Notes under the pieces: model-generated | The model's input: the letters and a program-made list of their open reading frames with translations, nothing else | What the model was told of the DNA's origin: nothing | Databases searched by the model: none | Origin: Craspedostauros australis | Taxonomy: Eukaryota; Bacillariophyta; Bacillariophyceae; Mastogloiales; Achnanthaceae | Length of the DNA stretch: 64,000 nucleotides | Assembly (NCBI GenBank): GCA_026770025.1 | Contig: JAMXDE010000049.1 | Location: 186,001-250,000 of the forward strand | Direction of reading: 5' to 3' | In this document: positions 41,381 through 50,828 of the stretch, piece by piece | Layout of the letters: every line of letters starts with the position of its first letter | Numbering within the stretch: position 1 is the stretch's first letter | Translations under genes and position numbers: made by a program

Positions 41381-42937
41381 ATGGACGAATCAAAGATAGC
41401 CAAGGCCGCAGCAAAGACGACAGAAAAGACCGCAGGAAAAGCAATCGGCCAATCTGCAGGAATACGGATCGTCACGGCATTGTGCTGTGGCACGTGCCTT
41501 GTACTCACGTTCAGGTTTCTCCTGATCATCCATTCGTCAGCACGGATCGGATCGCAGGAGATTGAGGGTTTGCTTGAGGCAGCCCCGGATTTGCTGTTGC
41601 AATCGCTGGTGTATTCCGACGGCAATAGTCATAGCAACAATCATAGCAACAGCAACAATCATAGCAACAGCAACAATGGCAATCAACATCATGAACTTGC
41701 TCGGAATGAACCCAATGAAAGAAGCCACCTGGCCAAACACCATGAACAGCTCGCCAACGCGCTGCTGTCCGAAGCTCCGCTGTACTACGTGTACAACGAA
41801 ACAGATCTCCCAGCTCTGCTGGGCCCGCATCCCATCATTCCGTACGTCTACGCACGATACGCCCGCGACATCGAGTACGATCGAGATGTGCTGCAGCACT
41901 TGAACAACCACCCGCTGCGAACGCGCGATGCCAGCAAGGCCCAGCAGTTCGTCATTCCGATCCTGCCCGGCGAGATGGTCGCATGGAAGGCGGAATTGGA
42001 GGATGGAACCAAGGGGAAGCGCGGCAGGGTCTTCCGTCAGCTCTTTGCGCATCCTATTTTCCGGCGCATGACCGGGAGGGGCAACAACCACATCCTCGTC
42101 TCCACCGTTCTTGTCACTTTCCATCAAGCCGATATCGGCAAGGTCCGGTCCTTGTCCAAGTTCTACGCGCCGTTGGAGAATGTCACCGTCGCCATGTCCT
42201 TCGATGTCAAGGCGGTTGAGAAGGCTTACTCGGATGGCAGGGCAAATGCGAGAACACTGCCAGGCACAGGTGCAGGCGTGAGAGCGGATGCGCAGTTCTA
42301 TGGTTCCGACTATGATGCAGCCTTCCGCGTCATGAAACCATCCGTGCCGCGCTGCTTCTCGCTCGGACTGGGCACCAGCTCAGCATCCTTCCCCTTGATC
42401 CTGGCAAGCATGCGCAGGTTCGACACCTCAAGGTTCCACATCTTCTACCACACCCGCACCATGCCCTCCCTCTTCAACGCCACGCCCTATCGCCATGCAC
42501 CGATCAATCGCACCGACTTGGCCAACGATTCCAACTCCATCGGCTTTGACATGGAGGACCGCACCGAGTGGCTCGATCACTTCACCCATGCGCAGTTCTG
42601 CCTCGTCCTGCTGGGCGACACACCGCACACCCACGCTCTCCTTCGATCCGTGCGAGCCGGTTGCATCCCCGTCATCATCAGCGACACGTATCCCGTCTAC
42701 GCGCCGACTCTCAAATCGACCTTGGACATGCACGATTACGGCATCCTCCTGCCCCAGCGAGAGTTCTTGGCGGACACGCAGCGCGTCCTGGAGTCGTTGC
42801 GGTCCCTTCCGCGGTCCTTCGTTGAGGACAAGATTCAGAATCTCACGTTCGCGCAGCGCGTCATGTTCGGCGATCATCCAGACAGTCTCTTCGTTCCGGC
42901 CTTTCTCAGGGAAGCTATCCGCGCGGTGAACTTCTAG
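41381..42937 (+). CDS. Exostosin-like glycosyltransferase (GT47 family), 518 aa
   Basis: Type II membrane glycosyltransferase of the exostosin/GT47 kind, expected in the Golgi acting on cell-surface or secreted glycans. The start is ATG 41381 (MDESKIAKAA). A short Lys/Ala-rich tail precedes one membrane span, IVTALCCGTCLVLTFRFLLII, at about residues 30-50. An Asn/Ser/His repeat stem lies near 80-105. The catalytic region includes PLYYVYNETDLP, DASKAQQFVIPILPGE and RCFSLGLGTSS. Near residues 385-445 the typical C-terminal exostosin block appears: WLDHFTHAQFCLVLLGDTP, HALLRSVRAGCIPVIISDTY. Acceptor and donor sugars cannot be told. Uninterrupted frame. Confidence 0.85.
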   Translation: MDESKIAKAAAKTTEKTAGKAIGQSAGIRIVTALCCGTCLVLTFRFLLIIHSSARIGSQEIEGLLEAAPDLLLQSLVYSDGNSHSNNHSNSNNHSNSNNGNQHHELARNEPNERSHLAKHHEQLANALLSEAPLYYVYNETDLPALLGPHPIIPYVYARYARDIEYDRDVLQHLNNHPLRTRDASKAQQFVIPILPGEMVAWKAELEDGTKGKRGRVFRQLFAHPIFRRMTGRGNNHILVSTVLVTFHQADIGKVRSLSKFYAPLENVTVAMSFDVKAVEKAYSDGRANARTLPGTGAGVRADAQFYGSDYDAAFRVMKPSVPRCFSLGLGTSSASFPLILASMRRFDTSRFHIFYHTRTMPSLFNATPYRHAPINRTDLANDSNSIGFDMEDRTEWLDHFTHAQFCLVLLGDTPHTHALLRSVRAGCIPVIISDTYPVYAPTLKSTLDMHDYGILLPQREFLADTQRVLESLRSLPRSFVEDKIQNLTFAQRVMFGDHPDSLFVPAFLREAIRAVNF

Positions 42938-43765
42938 AGAGAGAGAGAGAGAATGACAGAACGAGGGATCGATGCGGTGGGTAGTAGAGTAGTCGATACT
43001 TAGACGCATGTACCATACAATACCAATACTCATGTATGTCCTCGTCATGGTGGAGTGCTCGTACGTACTACGCTTGATGCAGGATGATAGCGTTGTCGAC
43101 AGGGTAGTGACGGTACATAGCCGACGGATGAATACGAATGCACCACCTGGGACCTTTCTTGAACCCATTGCTTGATTGATGCTTTCGTCCATGATACTAT
43201 CTACAACACGAGGAGCGAAGGATGTTCCATCCTGAGTTTGTCCTCAGCCACACCATGTTGGAACATTGGAGTAGAGGTACTCCTTCCTGTAGTCATATAA
43301 TATAGTACCATACATACGAGTGCGACTATTATTGCGCAAGCAGTTGTGAAAGACCTCACACTCGTCCCATCACTTTACGATCAAGGTCCTCGTCCCGGCC
43401 TGGGCAAACATCTCCACTGGAGAAAGTGAGCTCAGGCAGAATGAAACTGTGTGCGTGTCTCACAACGAAATTCCAGGAAGCATCAGGAAAACGCCAATGA
43501 ACGTCACCGAACACTCCAACCAGACAGAACGATGCGACAACAACACCGATCGGCGATGAGACTTCCCACTTGTCTCGGAACCACGGTTGCCGCAAAGCCA
43601 TCGCCCATCCACCCACCAACTTCCGTCATCTGCATCATCTTTGCTCTTGGCACACAAAAAACAATTCTCCACAAGAAGCAACACAACACATTGCAACTCA
43701 GCCAACTCAGCCAACTAACACCAACATAGTTCAACAACAACAGTTATAACAGCAGCAATAACAAC
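42938..43765. other. Intergenic region between glycosyltransferase and glutaredoxin C
   Basis: Starts with a GA run directly after the stop codon (42938-42953). The last 100 bases are an A/C-rich leader with repeated CAGCCAACT. No gene is seen. Confidence 0.6.
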
Positions 43766-43897
43766 ATGTTCTGCCCACGCAAGAAGTCATCCTCCAAATC
43801 CACAGCCGCAGCCACAGCCACGGCCACAGACTCCGACAATGGCAACAGTCCAACTGATCTCAAGGCATTCATCGAAACTGAAGTTGGTCAGCATCAG
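43766..43897 (+). CDS. Glutaredoxin C, exon 1
   Basis: First exon of 44 codons: MFCPRKKSSS, an Ala/Thr run, then TDLKAFIETEVGQHQ, ending before a GTGTGT donor. It matches exon 1 of glutaredoxins A and B in intron position and phase but has a different N-terminus. Confidence 0.88.
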
Positions 43898-44127
43898 GTG
43901 TGTGTTATCGGTGGTCTCTGCGGGTATGATCGACTTGTAATCCTCTCTTTCTATCTTTCTCATTTGCTTCTTTTGTGCTCTGCAAATGCTCTGCTAATCA
44001 TCATTTTGGCACGATCTGTTGCGGAACCATTGATGCTCACCTGCGATCTGCTCGTCTTCTCTCCTTCTTTGCTTCAATGCCACGCTCATCCTTGCACCAT
44101 TCTATCTTCGCGCACTCTACCCAACAG

Positions 44128-44397
44128 GTCGTGATCTTTGCCAAATCCTACTGCCCATATTGCCACCGCACGGAGGATCTCTTCGAGCAAAAGCCAGAAC
44201 TCAAGGATGCCGACATCGTCATCCACCACCTGGACGAGAGACAGGATGGACCCGAATTGCAGGATCAATTGCATACCATGACTGGACAGCGCACCGTGCC
44301 AAACGTTTGGATCAACGGAAGCTTCCTCGGCGGCAACGATGACACGCAACGGGCCTACAGCAATGGTAAATTGCAAGGCATGCTCAGCAAGATGTAA
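44128..44397 (+). CDS. Glutaredoxin C, exon 2 (CPYC active site)
   Basis: Second exon after a 230-base intron ending CAACAG. It encodes VVIFAKSYCPYCHRTEDLF, then the TGQRTVPNVWING glutathione-binding loop and FLGGNDDTQ, and ends MLSKM. With exon 1 it gives 133 residues. It is a class I dithiol glutaredoxin, more diverged from copies A and B than they are from each other, so it predates their duplication. No RGLE gene stands next to it. Probably cytosolic. Confidence 0.93.
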   Translation, partial: VVIFAKSYCPYCHRTEDLFEQKPELKDADIVIHHLDERQDGPELQDQLHTMTGQRTVPNVWINGSFLGGNDDTQRAYSNGKLQGMLSKM

Positions 44398-44675
44398 AGG
44401 AACCGTTATGTTGACGATGTGTGTAATCCGGAAAGCAACAAAAACAGAACTGGAACACACCACGGTCAGATGATCGATCAAGAAGGAACCTGCTGGTTGA
44501 TAGCTTCCAGTCCGGTCCTCTCCTATGCTCAATTCTCACACATGCGGAACGTGCCGATTACGGGAGGAAAGAACAACGCCATTGGCCAAAGACGTTCCGC
44601 GACAGAACAAGATGAAAACACGTAGAGTAACATGCTCCTGAATAATGCAAACGTATACGTGAAGCCCTGCTTAAT

Positions 44676-45011
44676 TTATCTTGGCTGACATCGAGCACAG
44701 AGCCTTCCTGCCGCCCCACCCTCCAAGGGTTTCGTGCATCCAGCGCAGCGTGGCTTCTTCCTTGACGCTGGCGTGTTCAACGAACGGAACTGACGAGTGA
44801 GGTACACCTGTCCATCGCCTGTCTCATCCGGTGATTCATCGTCGCCAGACTTGTCCTTGGTGGATTGAAGCCATTCGTCGGCACCGTCCTTGTCGGTGTC
44901 ATTGTCACGCTCATCATGGCTGCCATCGACACCAGCCAGAACCGTTCCGACCGTCTTTTGTTGGAACTTGTGCAAACTCCCGTCCTTGCCGATGCCGATG
45001 CCAATGACGAT
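44676..45011 (-). pseudogene. Host gene interrupted by a copia element, 3' part
   Basis: Minus-strand reading frame that continues up to the ACGAT target duplication (45007-45011) at the left edge of the copia element. The part outside the element reads IVIGIGIGKDGSLHKF, an acidic Asp/Glu-rich region, then RCAGCTKPL and LCARCQPR at the end, a pair of CxxC motifs suggesting a small zinc-binding knuckle. The frame phase matches that of the part on the other side of the insertion (54091-54365), so one host gene appears to have been split. Family not recognised. Whether any product is still made is unknown. Confidence 0.55.
45007..45011. repeat. Copia target-site duplication ACGAT, left copy
   Basis: Five bases directly before the left LTR, repeated directly after the right LTR at 54091-54095. 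Confidence 0.85.
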
Positions 45012-45200
45012 TATTGATTCCAGTCCCGCACGTGACCCGACTGACCGCCGTACGCAAAGTGCGCACCTCGCGCCCACTTTCCTCCTAGAGCAGATCAAGA
45101 CACTAGCAGGAGCCAAGACCGCAACTCCTCAGCTCAGCAATGTAATATCTCATAATATTAGCGAACAACATTGATTCACACACTACTCGTCTTATTGACA
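45012..45200 (+). repeat. Copia left LTR (189 bp)
   Basis: Starts TATTGATTCC and ends CTTATTGACA. It matches the right copy over the full length by eye. It contains TATA-like ATAATATT at 45152-45159. The segment 45156-45169 is the exact inverse complement of the first 14 bases after the LTR (45201-45214). Confidence 0.92.
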
Positions 45201-45268
45201 GTTGTTCGCTAATAGCCAACGTTTGAAAATCTCGGTCACCAAGACCAGCATCACCAAAAATCATCACC

Positions 45269-46432
45269 ATGGCCAACAGCCACGAGAAGATCCTCGCCAC
45301 CTTTCCGCAGGCAATCGTCGAACCCATCGTCGGGGTACCCACATACGAGTCCATCGCAGAACTCAATGTAGTCCTCAACGCCAATGCGGCCTCGGTGCAC
45401 TGCCCCCTCGGAAACGGTCAGCTCGGATACCTGGTCCTCACCGTCTCCCGAGAGGTGTACCAAGAACATTCGGCGACAGCATTCGTCGTGCCGGTCAACC
45501 CAGGACCACACCCGAACATCCCGAACGCAGCCACTGCAGCCCAGATCAGCGCCGCCACCAGCATCCACAAGGAACAAGAGTGCCTTTGGAGAGAGTACCG
45601 CGCGGTCGACAATGCCCTCAAGCAGCAGCTTCTTGGCGCCATCGAAGACCAGTACGTGCGAACTCTCCGCCACAACATCGTCGGATACGCCAACGTCACG
45701 ACGCTCGAGCTTCTGACCCACCTGTACTCCACGTACGGCAAGATCACACCACAAGACCTCGACGAAAACGACAAGGCCATGAAGACACCCTACGACCCGA
45801 CGGTGCCGTTCGAAGTGCTCGTCGCCCAAATCGAGTCTGCGCGCGATCTTGCGGCTGCTGCCAAAGCGCCGTACGCGGATCACCAGCTCGTCACCACGGC
45901 ATACAACCTGGTGTTCCGAACACAAGCGTTCCCCGAAGCCTGCCGTTCTTTCCGCGCTCTCAGTGCCGCCGACAAGACATGGACTCGCTTCAAGCGAGAC
46001 TTCGCAGCAGCTCATCAAGATCTCCGCGAATCGCAAGCCACAGCGAATGGCGCCAACTTCCAAGGAGCCAATGCGGCGATCACCGCCACGGAGACCGCCG
46101 ACGCGCTCGCCAACCTCGCGTCCGCCACAGCTGCGGATCGCAGCACCGTGGCCCAGCTCACCGAAAGCAACGCCAACCTCGTCAAGCAGTTGTCCGAGAT
46201 CACGGCGATGGTGTCCCAGCTACAAGCCAATGCGGCCACAAGCAGCGGCAACGGAAGCAAGAAAGGAGGTCGCAAGCACAAGCACACCTCCTACTGCTGG
46301 ACACACGGATACAAGGTGGGCATCACGCACACCAGCGCAACGTGCATGAACCCAGCGCCAGGACACAAGAAGGAGGCCACTCGCAGCAACACGATGGGAG
46401 GGTCCACCGAAGGCGCCCCGGCGAACGCATGA
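45269..46432 (+). CDS. Copia gag-like protein
   Basis: Open segment of about 387 residues beginning MANSHEKILATF, 69 bases after the left LTR. It has the helical layout of copia gag (for example LLTHLYSTYGKITPQDL and a later coiled region) and a C-terminal Cys/His stretch, SYCWTHGYKVGITHTSATC, which looks like a modified zinc knuckle. It is listed as a part of the retroelement; gag and pol occupy separate open segments. Confidence 0.85.
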   Translation: MANSHEKILATFPQAIVEPIVGVPTYESIAELNVVLNANAASVHCPLGNGQLGYLVLTVSREVYQEHSATAFVVPVNPGPHPNIPNAATAAQISAATSIHKEQECLWREYRAVDNALKQQLLGAIEDQYVRTLRHNIVGYANVTTLELLTHLYSTYGKITPQDLDENDKAMKTPYDPTVPFEVLVAQIESARDLAAAAKAPYADHQLVTTAYNLVFRTQAFPEACRSFRALSAADKTWTRFKRDFAAAHQDLRESQATANGANFQGANAAITATETADALANLASATAADRSTVAQLTESNANLVKQLSEITAMVSQLQANAATSSGNGSKKGGRKHKHTSYCWTHGYKVGITHTSATCMNPAPGHKKEATRSNTMGGSTEGAPANA

Positions 46433-46449
46433 CAAGCACGGCAGGACCA

Positions 46450-49400
46450 CAGTAAGCAAGTAGCACTCTCTGTTACTACTTCACCGTCCTGTGCTCCTGC
46501 CCTCGCCATTGTTGACTCTGGTTGCACTAGTCATTTCCTGCGACCTGAAGATCCTTGCACTGGCCAAACACCCGACGATAACCCGTTATCGGTGTCGTTG
46601 CCCGACGGATCCAGCATCCAATCTTCCCACCGAGCCACGGTCAGCATTGCCAATGTACCGCAGCACGCGTGCACCGCGCGAGTTTTTCCACAACTTTCCA
46701 GCGCGGCGCTTGTGTCGGTGGGGCAACTGTGTGACCACGGCATGACGGTTGACTTCGACCAAGAATCCGTGAGAATTCGAAAAAACGGAAACACGATTCA
46801 CACCGGTTGTCGGCATCAAGTTGACGGCATGTATCGCATCGACATCCAAACGCCGAAGCCAACATCGCCAAAAATGGCCAATCACATCCATCACACGTCA
46901 ACCAAGACGGAACTGGCCAAATATTACCACCAGTGCTGCTTCAGCCCCGCGGTATCCACGTTCACGGCAGCCATCAAGAAAGGATTCTTTTCGTCGTGGC
47001 CCGGACTGACTGAACAAATGGTGCGAAAATTCCTTCCACCCTCCACCGCCACAGCCGCTGGGCACCTCCGGCAACAGTACCAGAACACGCAGTCCACACG
47101 CAATCACTGTAACCACGTCACCCAGTCCACCAAGAATCCCACGGAACAACGCGAAATCTTCATGGACGTTTATCGGCCAACGGGTAAAATCTTCACCGAT
47201 CAAACGGGACGCTTCCCAGTGACGTCAAGCCGTGGATACCAGTACATCATGGTGTTGTACGATCACGACTCCAACGCGATTCTTTCGCGACCGATGCGCA
47301 GTCGGCACGCAACTGAACTCACGCGAGCGTGTGACGAACTTTTGACGGTTCTCCTTCGAAGCGGAATGACACCGCGATTTCACCGGCTCGACAACGAGGC
47401 ACCGAAAGAACTCAAGCACCTCATCGAATCCAAAGGTATGCAATACCAACTTGTACCACCGGGCATCCATCGGCGCAACGCTGCAGAGAGAGCTATCTCC
47501 ACTTGGAAGGACCACTTCATCGCAGGGCTGGCCACGGCCGACGAGGCATTTCCGCTCCACCTGTGGTGCCAGCTCCTCCCGCAGTGCGACATCACGCTCA
47601 ACCTGCTACGACCGCCACGCATCAACCCGCACATCTCAGCACATCACGCGCTCCACGGCAACTTCGACTTCAACGCAACGCCGATGGCACCACCAGGAAC
47701 GAAGGCAGTCATCCATGACAAGCCCAACAAGCGAGCCACATGGGCACCACACGGATCCGCCGGATGGTACATCGCACCAGCACTCGAACACTACCGATGC
47801 TACAAGGTGTATTGCAACAAAACGCGCAAAGTCCGCGTCACCGACACCATCGAGTTGATGCCGAGCAAGTGCGCGATGCCCACGCCAACCAACGCAGAAA
47901 TGGCCATCAAAGCAGCCGGAGACCTCGCCGCAGCGCTCACCAAACCCTGCGCGCCACTACAATCAGTCGGCGACGAGCAGCTGGGAGCACTACAGCAGCT
48001 CAGCGACATCTTCCAGACGACGCTCCCAGCAACACCCACCGCACCACTTCAGAGAGTGCCCGCAGCACCACTTCCGAGGGTGCGAACAGAGCCACCTCCG
48101 AGGGTGCTCACCACAGCCAGCGGCGGCAACAAGCAGAAACGCGTCACCTTCACAACGCCGACACGCACACCTCCGAGGGTGCCACAGGCGACACCACAGG
48201 TCACCGACGACGAAGCAGACTCAGACCCCGAATCAGACACCGATGACGACGACGACGACGAAGACAAGAGTGCGCAAGCGCCAACCACAACGAGCAGAGT
48301 GACAGCACCACGCACACGGCTGCGCACAGGAACCATCCAACGCAAGCAATGGACGCGCGGAACTAGCACGGCGAACGCAGTCATCGACGAACGCACAGGC
48401 ACGGCGTACGAATACCGCCACCTCATCGCAGGCAAAGTCCACGGCCACACCCCGCAGCAATGGTACACATCATTCGCGAACGAGATCGGGCGTTTGGCGC
48501 AAGGCATCGGAACACGCATTCCGGCGTCGGCGGCAACCAACACAATCTTCTTCGTCCCAAGGTCGGCAGTACCACGAAATCGCACCGTAACCTACGGCCG
48601 CATCGTATGCGCCGTCAGACCACAAAAGGCGGAAACACATCGCACGCGCCTCACCGTAGGAGGCAACCTAATCGATTACCCCTTCGACGTGCACACACCA
48701 ACCGCGGAACTCACCACAGCAAAGTGTTTGTTCAACAGCGTTGTCTCCACCCCAGGAGCAAAGTTCATGACCATCGACATCAAGGATTTTTATCTGAACA
48801 CCGAAATGGACAGATACGAATACATGCGCATGCCGATGGCAATGCTGCCACCAGAGGTCATCGAACAATACCAGCTGCACAAGCTCGAACACAAGGGCAA
48901 CGTGTACGTCGAAGTACGCAAGGGAATGTATGGGCTACCACAAGCAGGCAAAATTGCAAATGTGAAGCTCCAAAAACACCTCGCAAAATTCGGCTACAGG
49001 CCAGTCCCACACACTCCAGGACTGTGGAAGCACGACTGCAGACCCATCACATTCACTCTCGTCGTCGACGACTTCGGAGTCAAATACGTGGGCAAAGAGC
49101 ACGCACAGCATCTCATCGGGGCACTTCAAACAATATACAAGTGCACCATCGAGTGGGACGGCGATCTCTACTGCGGCGTCAGCCTCAAGTGGGACTACGA
49201 CGCGAGAAAAGTGGAGCTGTCCATGCCAGGATACGTGAAAAAGGCGCTTCACAAATTCCAACATCCGATCCCCACCAAGCCACAACATGCGCCAGCACCG
49301 TGCGAAGCGCCAGTCTACGGCGCGAGAACGCAAGAACCCAAACTGGAGGACACCGCACCGGAGCTACCAGCAGAAGACATCATCCGCATCCGACAAATAG

Positions 49401-50136
49401 TAGGAACCCTACTATACTACGCGAGAGCCGTCGACCCAACCATCCTTCCCGCAGTCAGCGACATCGCCACTCAACAAGCGCATGCCACGCACAACACAGC
49501 GAACCGGGTACGACAGCTACTCGACTACTGCGCCACGCACCCCAATGCGACCATCGTGTACACCGCCAGCGACATGATACTACATGTCGACAGTGACGCA
49601 TCATACCTGAGCCTGCCAAAGGCCAGAAGCCGCGCCGGCGGCCACATGTACCTCAGCAGTAGATCCCCGACGGACACCAAGGCGCCAGCCAACCCACCTC
49701 CAAACAACGGTGCCATCCACACGGTCTGCAACAAAATACAGAACGTAATGAGCTCAGCGGCGGAGGCCGAAGTGGGAGCGCTCTACCTGAACTGCACAGC
49801 GGCATCCGCCCTACGCACCACGCTGGACGAACTGGGCCACACCCAACCGCCCACACCCATCAAAACAGACAATTCCACCGCATCCGGCATCGTCAACAAC
49901 ACCATGAAACAGCGACGCACCAGAGCAATGGACATGCGCTTCTACTGGGTGCGCGACCGGATCCAGCAAGGACAATTCATTGTCTACTGGGCCCCCGGAG
50001 CAGACAATCTCGCCGACTACTTCACGAAGCATCATCCGACGGCCCATCACAGAAAAATGAGAGACGTGTACCTCAAGCCTACCCCTGACAGCGGCAAATC
50101 AGCAAGACAGAGCATGTTGGGAGTTACGCGAGGGTG
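46450..50136 (+). CDS. Copia pol region: protease, integrase, reverse transcriptase, RNase H
   Basis: Parts by motif: aspartic protease near 46500-46800 (IVDSGCTSHF); integrase core about 47140-47700 (TDQTGRFP, LYDHDSNA, NAAERAISTWKDHF); reverse transcriptase about 48500-49260 (FMTIDIKDFYLNTE, GMYGLPQAGK, LVVDDFGVKY); RNase H about 49560-50060 (LHVDSDASYL, SSAAEAEVGAL, WAPGADNLADYFTK). A variable linker rich in acidic residues and Pro/Thr separates integrase and reverse transcriptase, as usual for copia. The frame stays open into the 3' LTR and across into the inserted DNA transposon. Confidence 0.92.
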
Positions 50137-50213
50137 TATTGATTCCAGTCCCGCACGTGACCCGACTGACCGCCGTACGCAAAGTGCGCACCTCGCGCCC
50201 ACTTTCCTCCTAG
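50137..50213 (+). repeat. Copia right LTR, part before the nested transposon
   Basis: First 77 bases of the right LTR, identical to the left LTR start. It ends in CTAG where the piggyBac element begins. The rest resumes at 53979. Confidence 0.92.
50210..50213. repeat. piggyBac target-site duplication CTAG, left copy
   Basis: The intact left LTR reads CCTCCTAGAGCAG. Here CTAG is followed by the transposon and then repeated at 53975-53978. PiggyBac elements normally duplicate TTAA. Confidence 0.85.
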
Positions 50214-50791
50214 TGCCTCAAAGAGCCGGACCCAAATGTTTGGCGATGTTTGGCGATGATTGGCTACAGATTTTGGACCCGTTTTTCCCAAACTCAGACT
50301 TAAAGTTATAGACACTCAATCGAATATCTCTTTGCATCTACCTAAACTTAAGACTCAGGGCTATCCAGGCAAGCAATAGCATTATCTTGTTGTTACTACT
50401 ATCTAGTCGATCTTTTTGTGTTTGTTGACCCCCTTGGTGTGGTTTTGCCTTCGGACGACGGACGGACCGGGTTTTGTTTGGCGATGTTTGGCTACAAGTA
50501 GAATTCTACAGGAGTCCGGTAGGATCTGGCCTCTTTTTTCGAGAAATTCGACTCGCCATCTTTGAAGTCTCCGGACTTAGCGGTCTTTGGCCCAATCTGC
50601 ACAATAGATATCATTTCAGAATCCTCTCTCCGAGTTGGTCACAACCATATGGTCTATATTGTGTTTGAGTGCGATGGCATGGTGGTATACTTGCGTTTAG
50701 TGCTCCCATGGAGGTCGGAACGATATTTGACCACTTGGATCCACTCTCGGAAGCATGTCTGAAAATTAATTTCCGTTGTTCGCGTCATCAT

Positions 50792-50799
50792 GACGTCAT
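50792..50799. promoter_or_regulatory. CRE-type palindrome TGACGTCA before the transposase start
   Basis: Perfect CRE, 29 bases ahead of the transposase ATG at 50829, within a longer palindrome CATGACGTCATG. It may place transposase transcription under bZIP control (inference). Confidence 0.5.
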
Positions 50800-50828
50800 G
50801 AGGAGGACGTAGCAACACGCCTGCGACC

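Noticed and set aside
45202-46455. 417-residue plus-strand frame overlapping copia gag
   Set aside because: Arg/His/Pro-rich out-of-frame shadow of gag; no motif.
48460-49596. 378-residue plus-strand frame overlapping the copia reverse transcriptase region
   Set aside because: Shifted shadow of pol, rich in Arg and His, with no domain.
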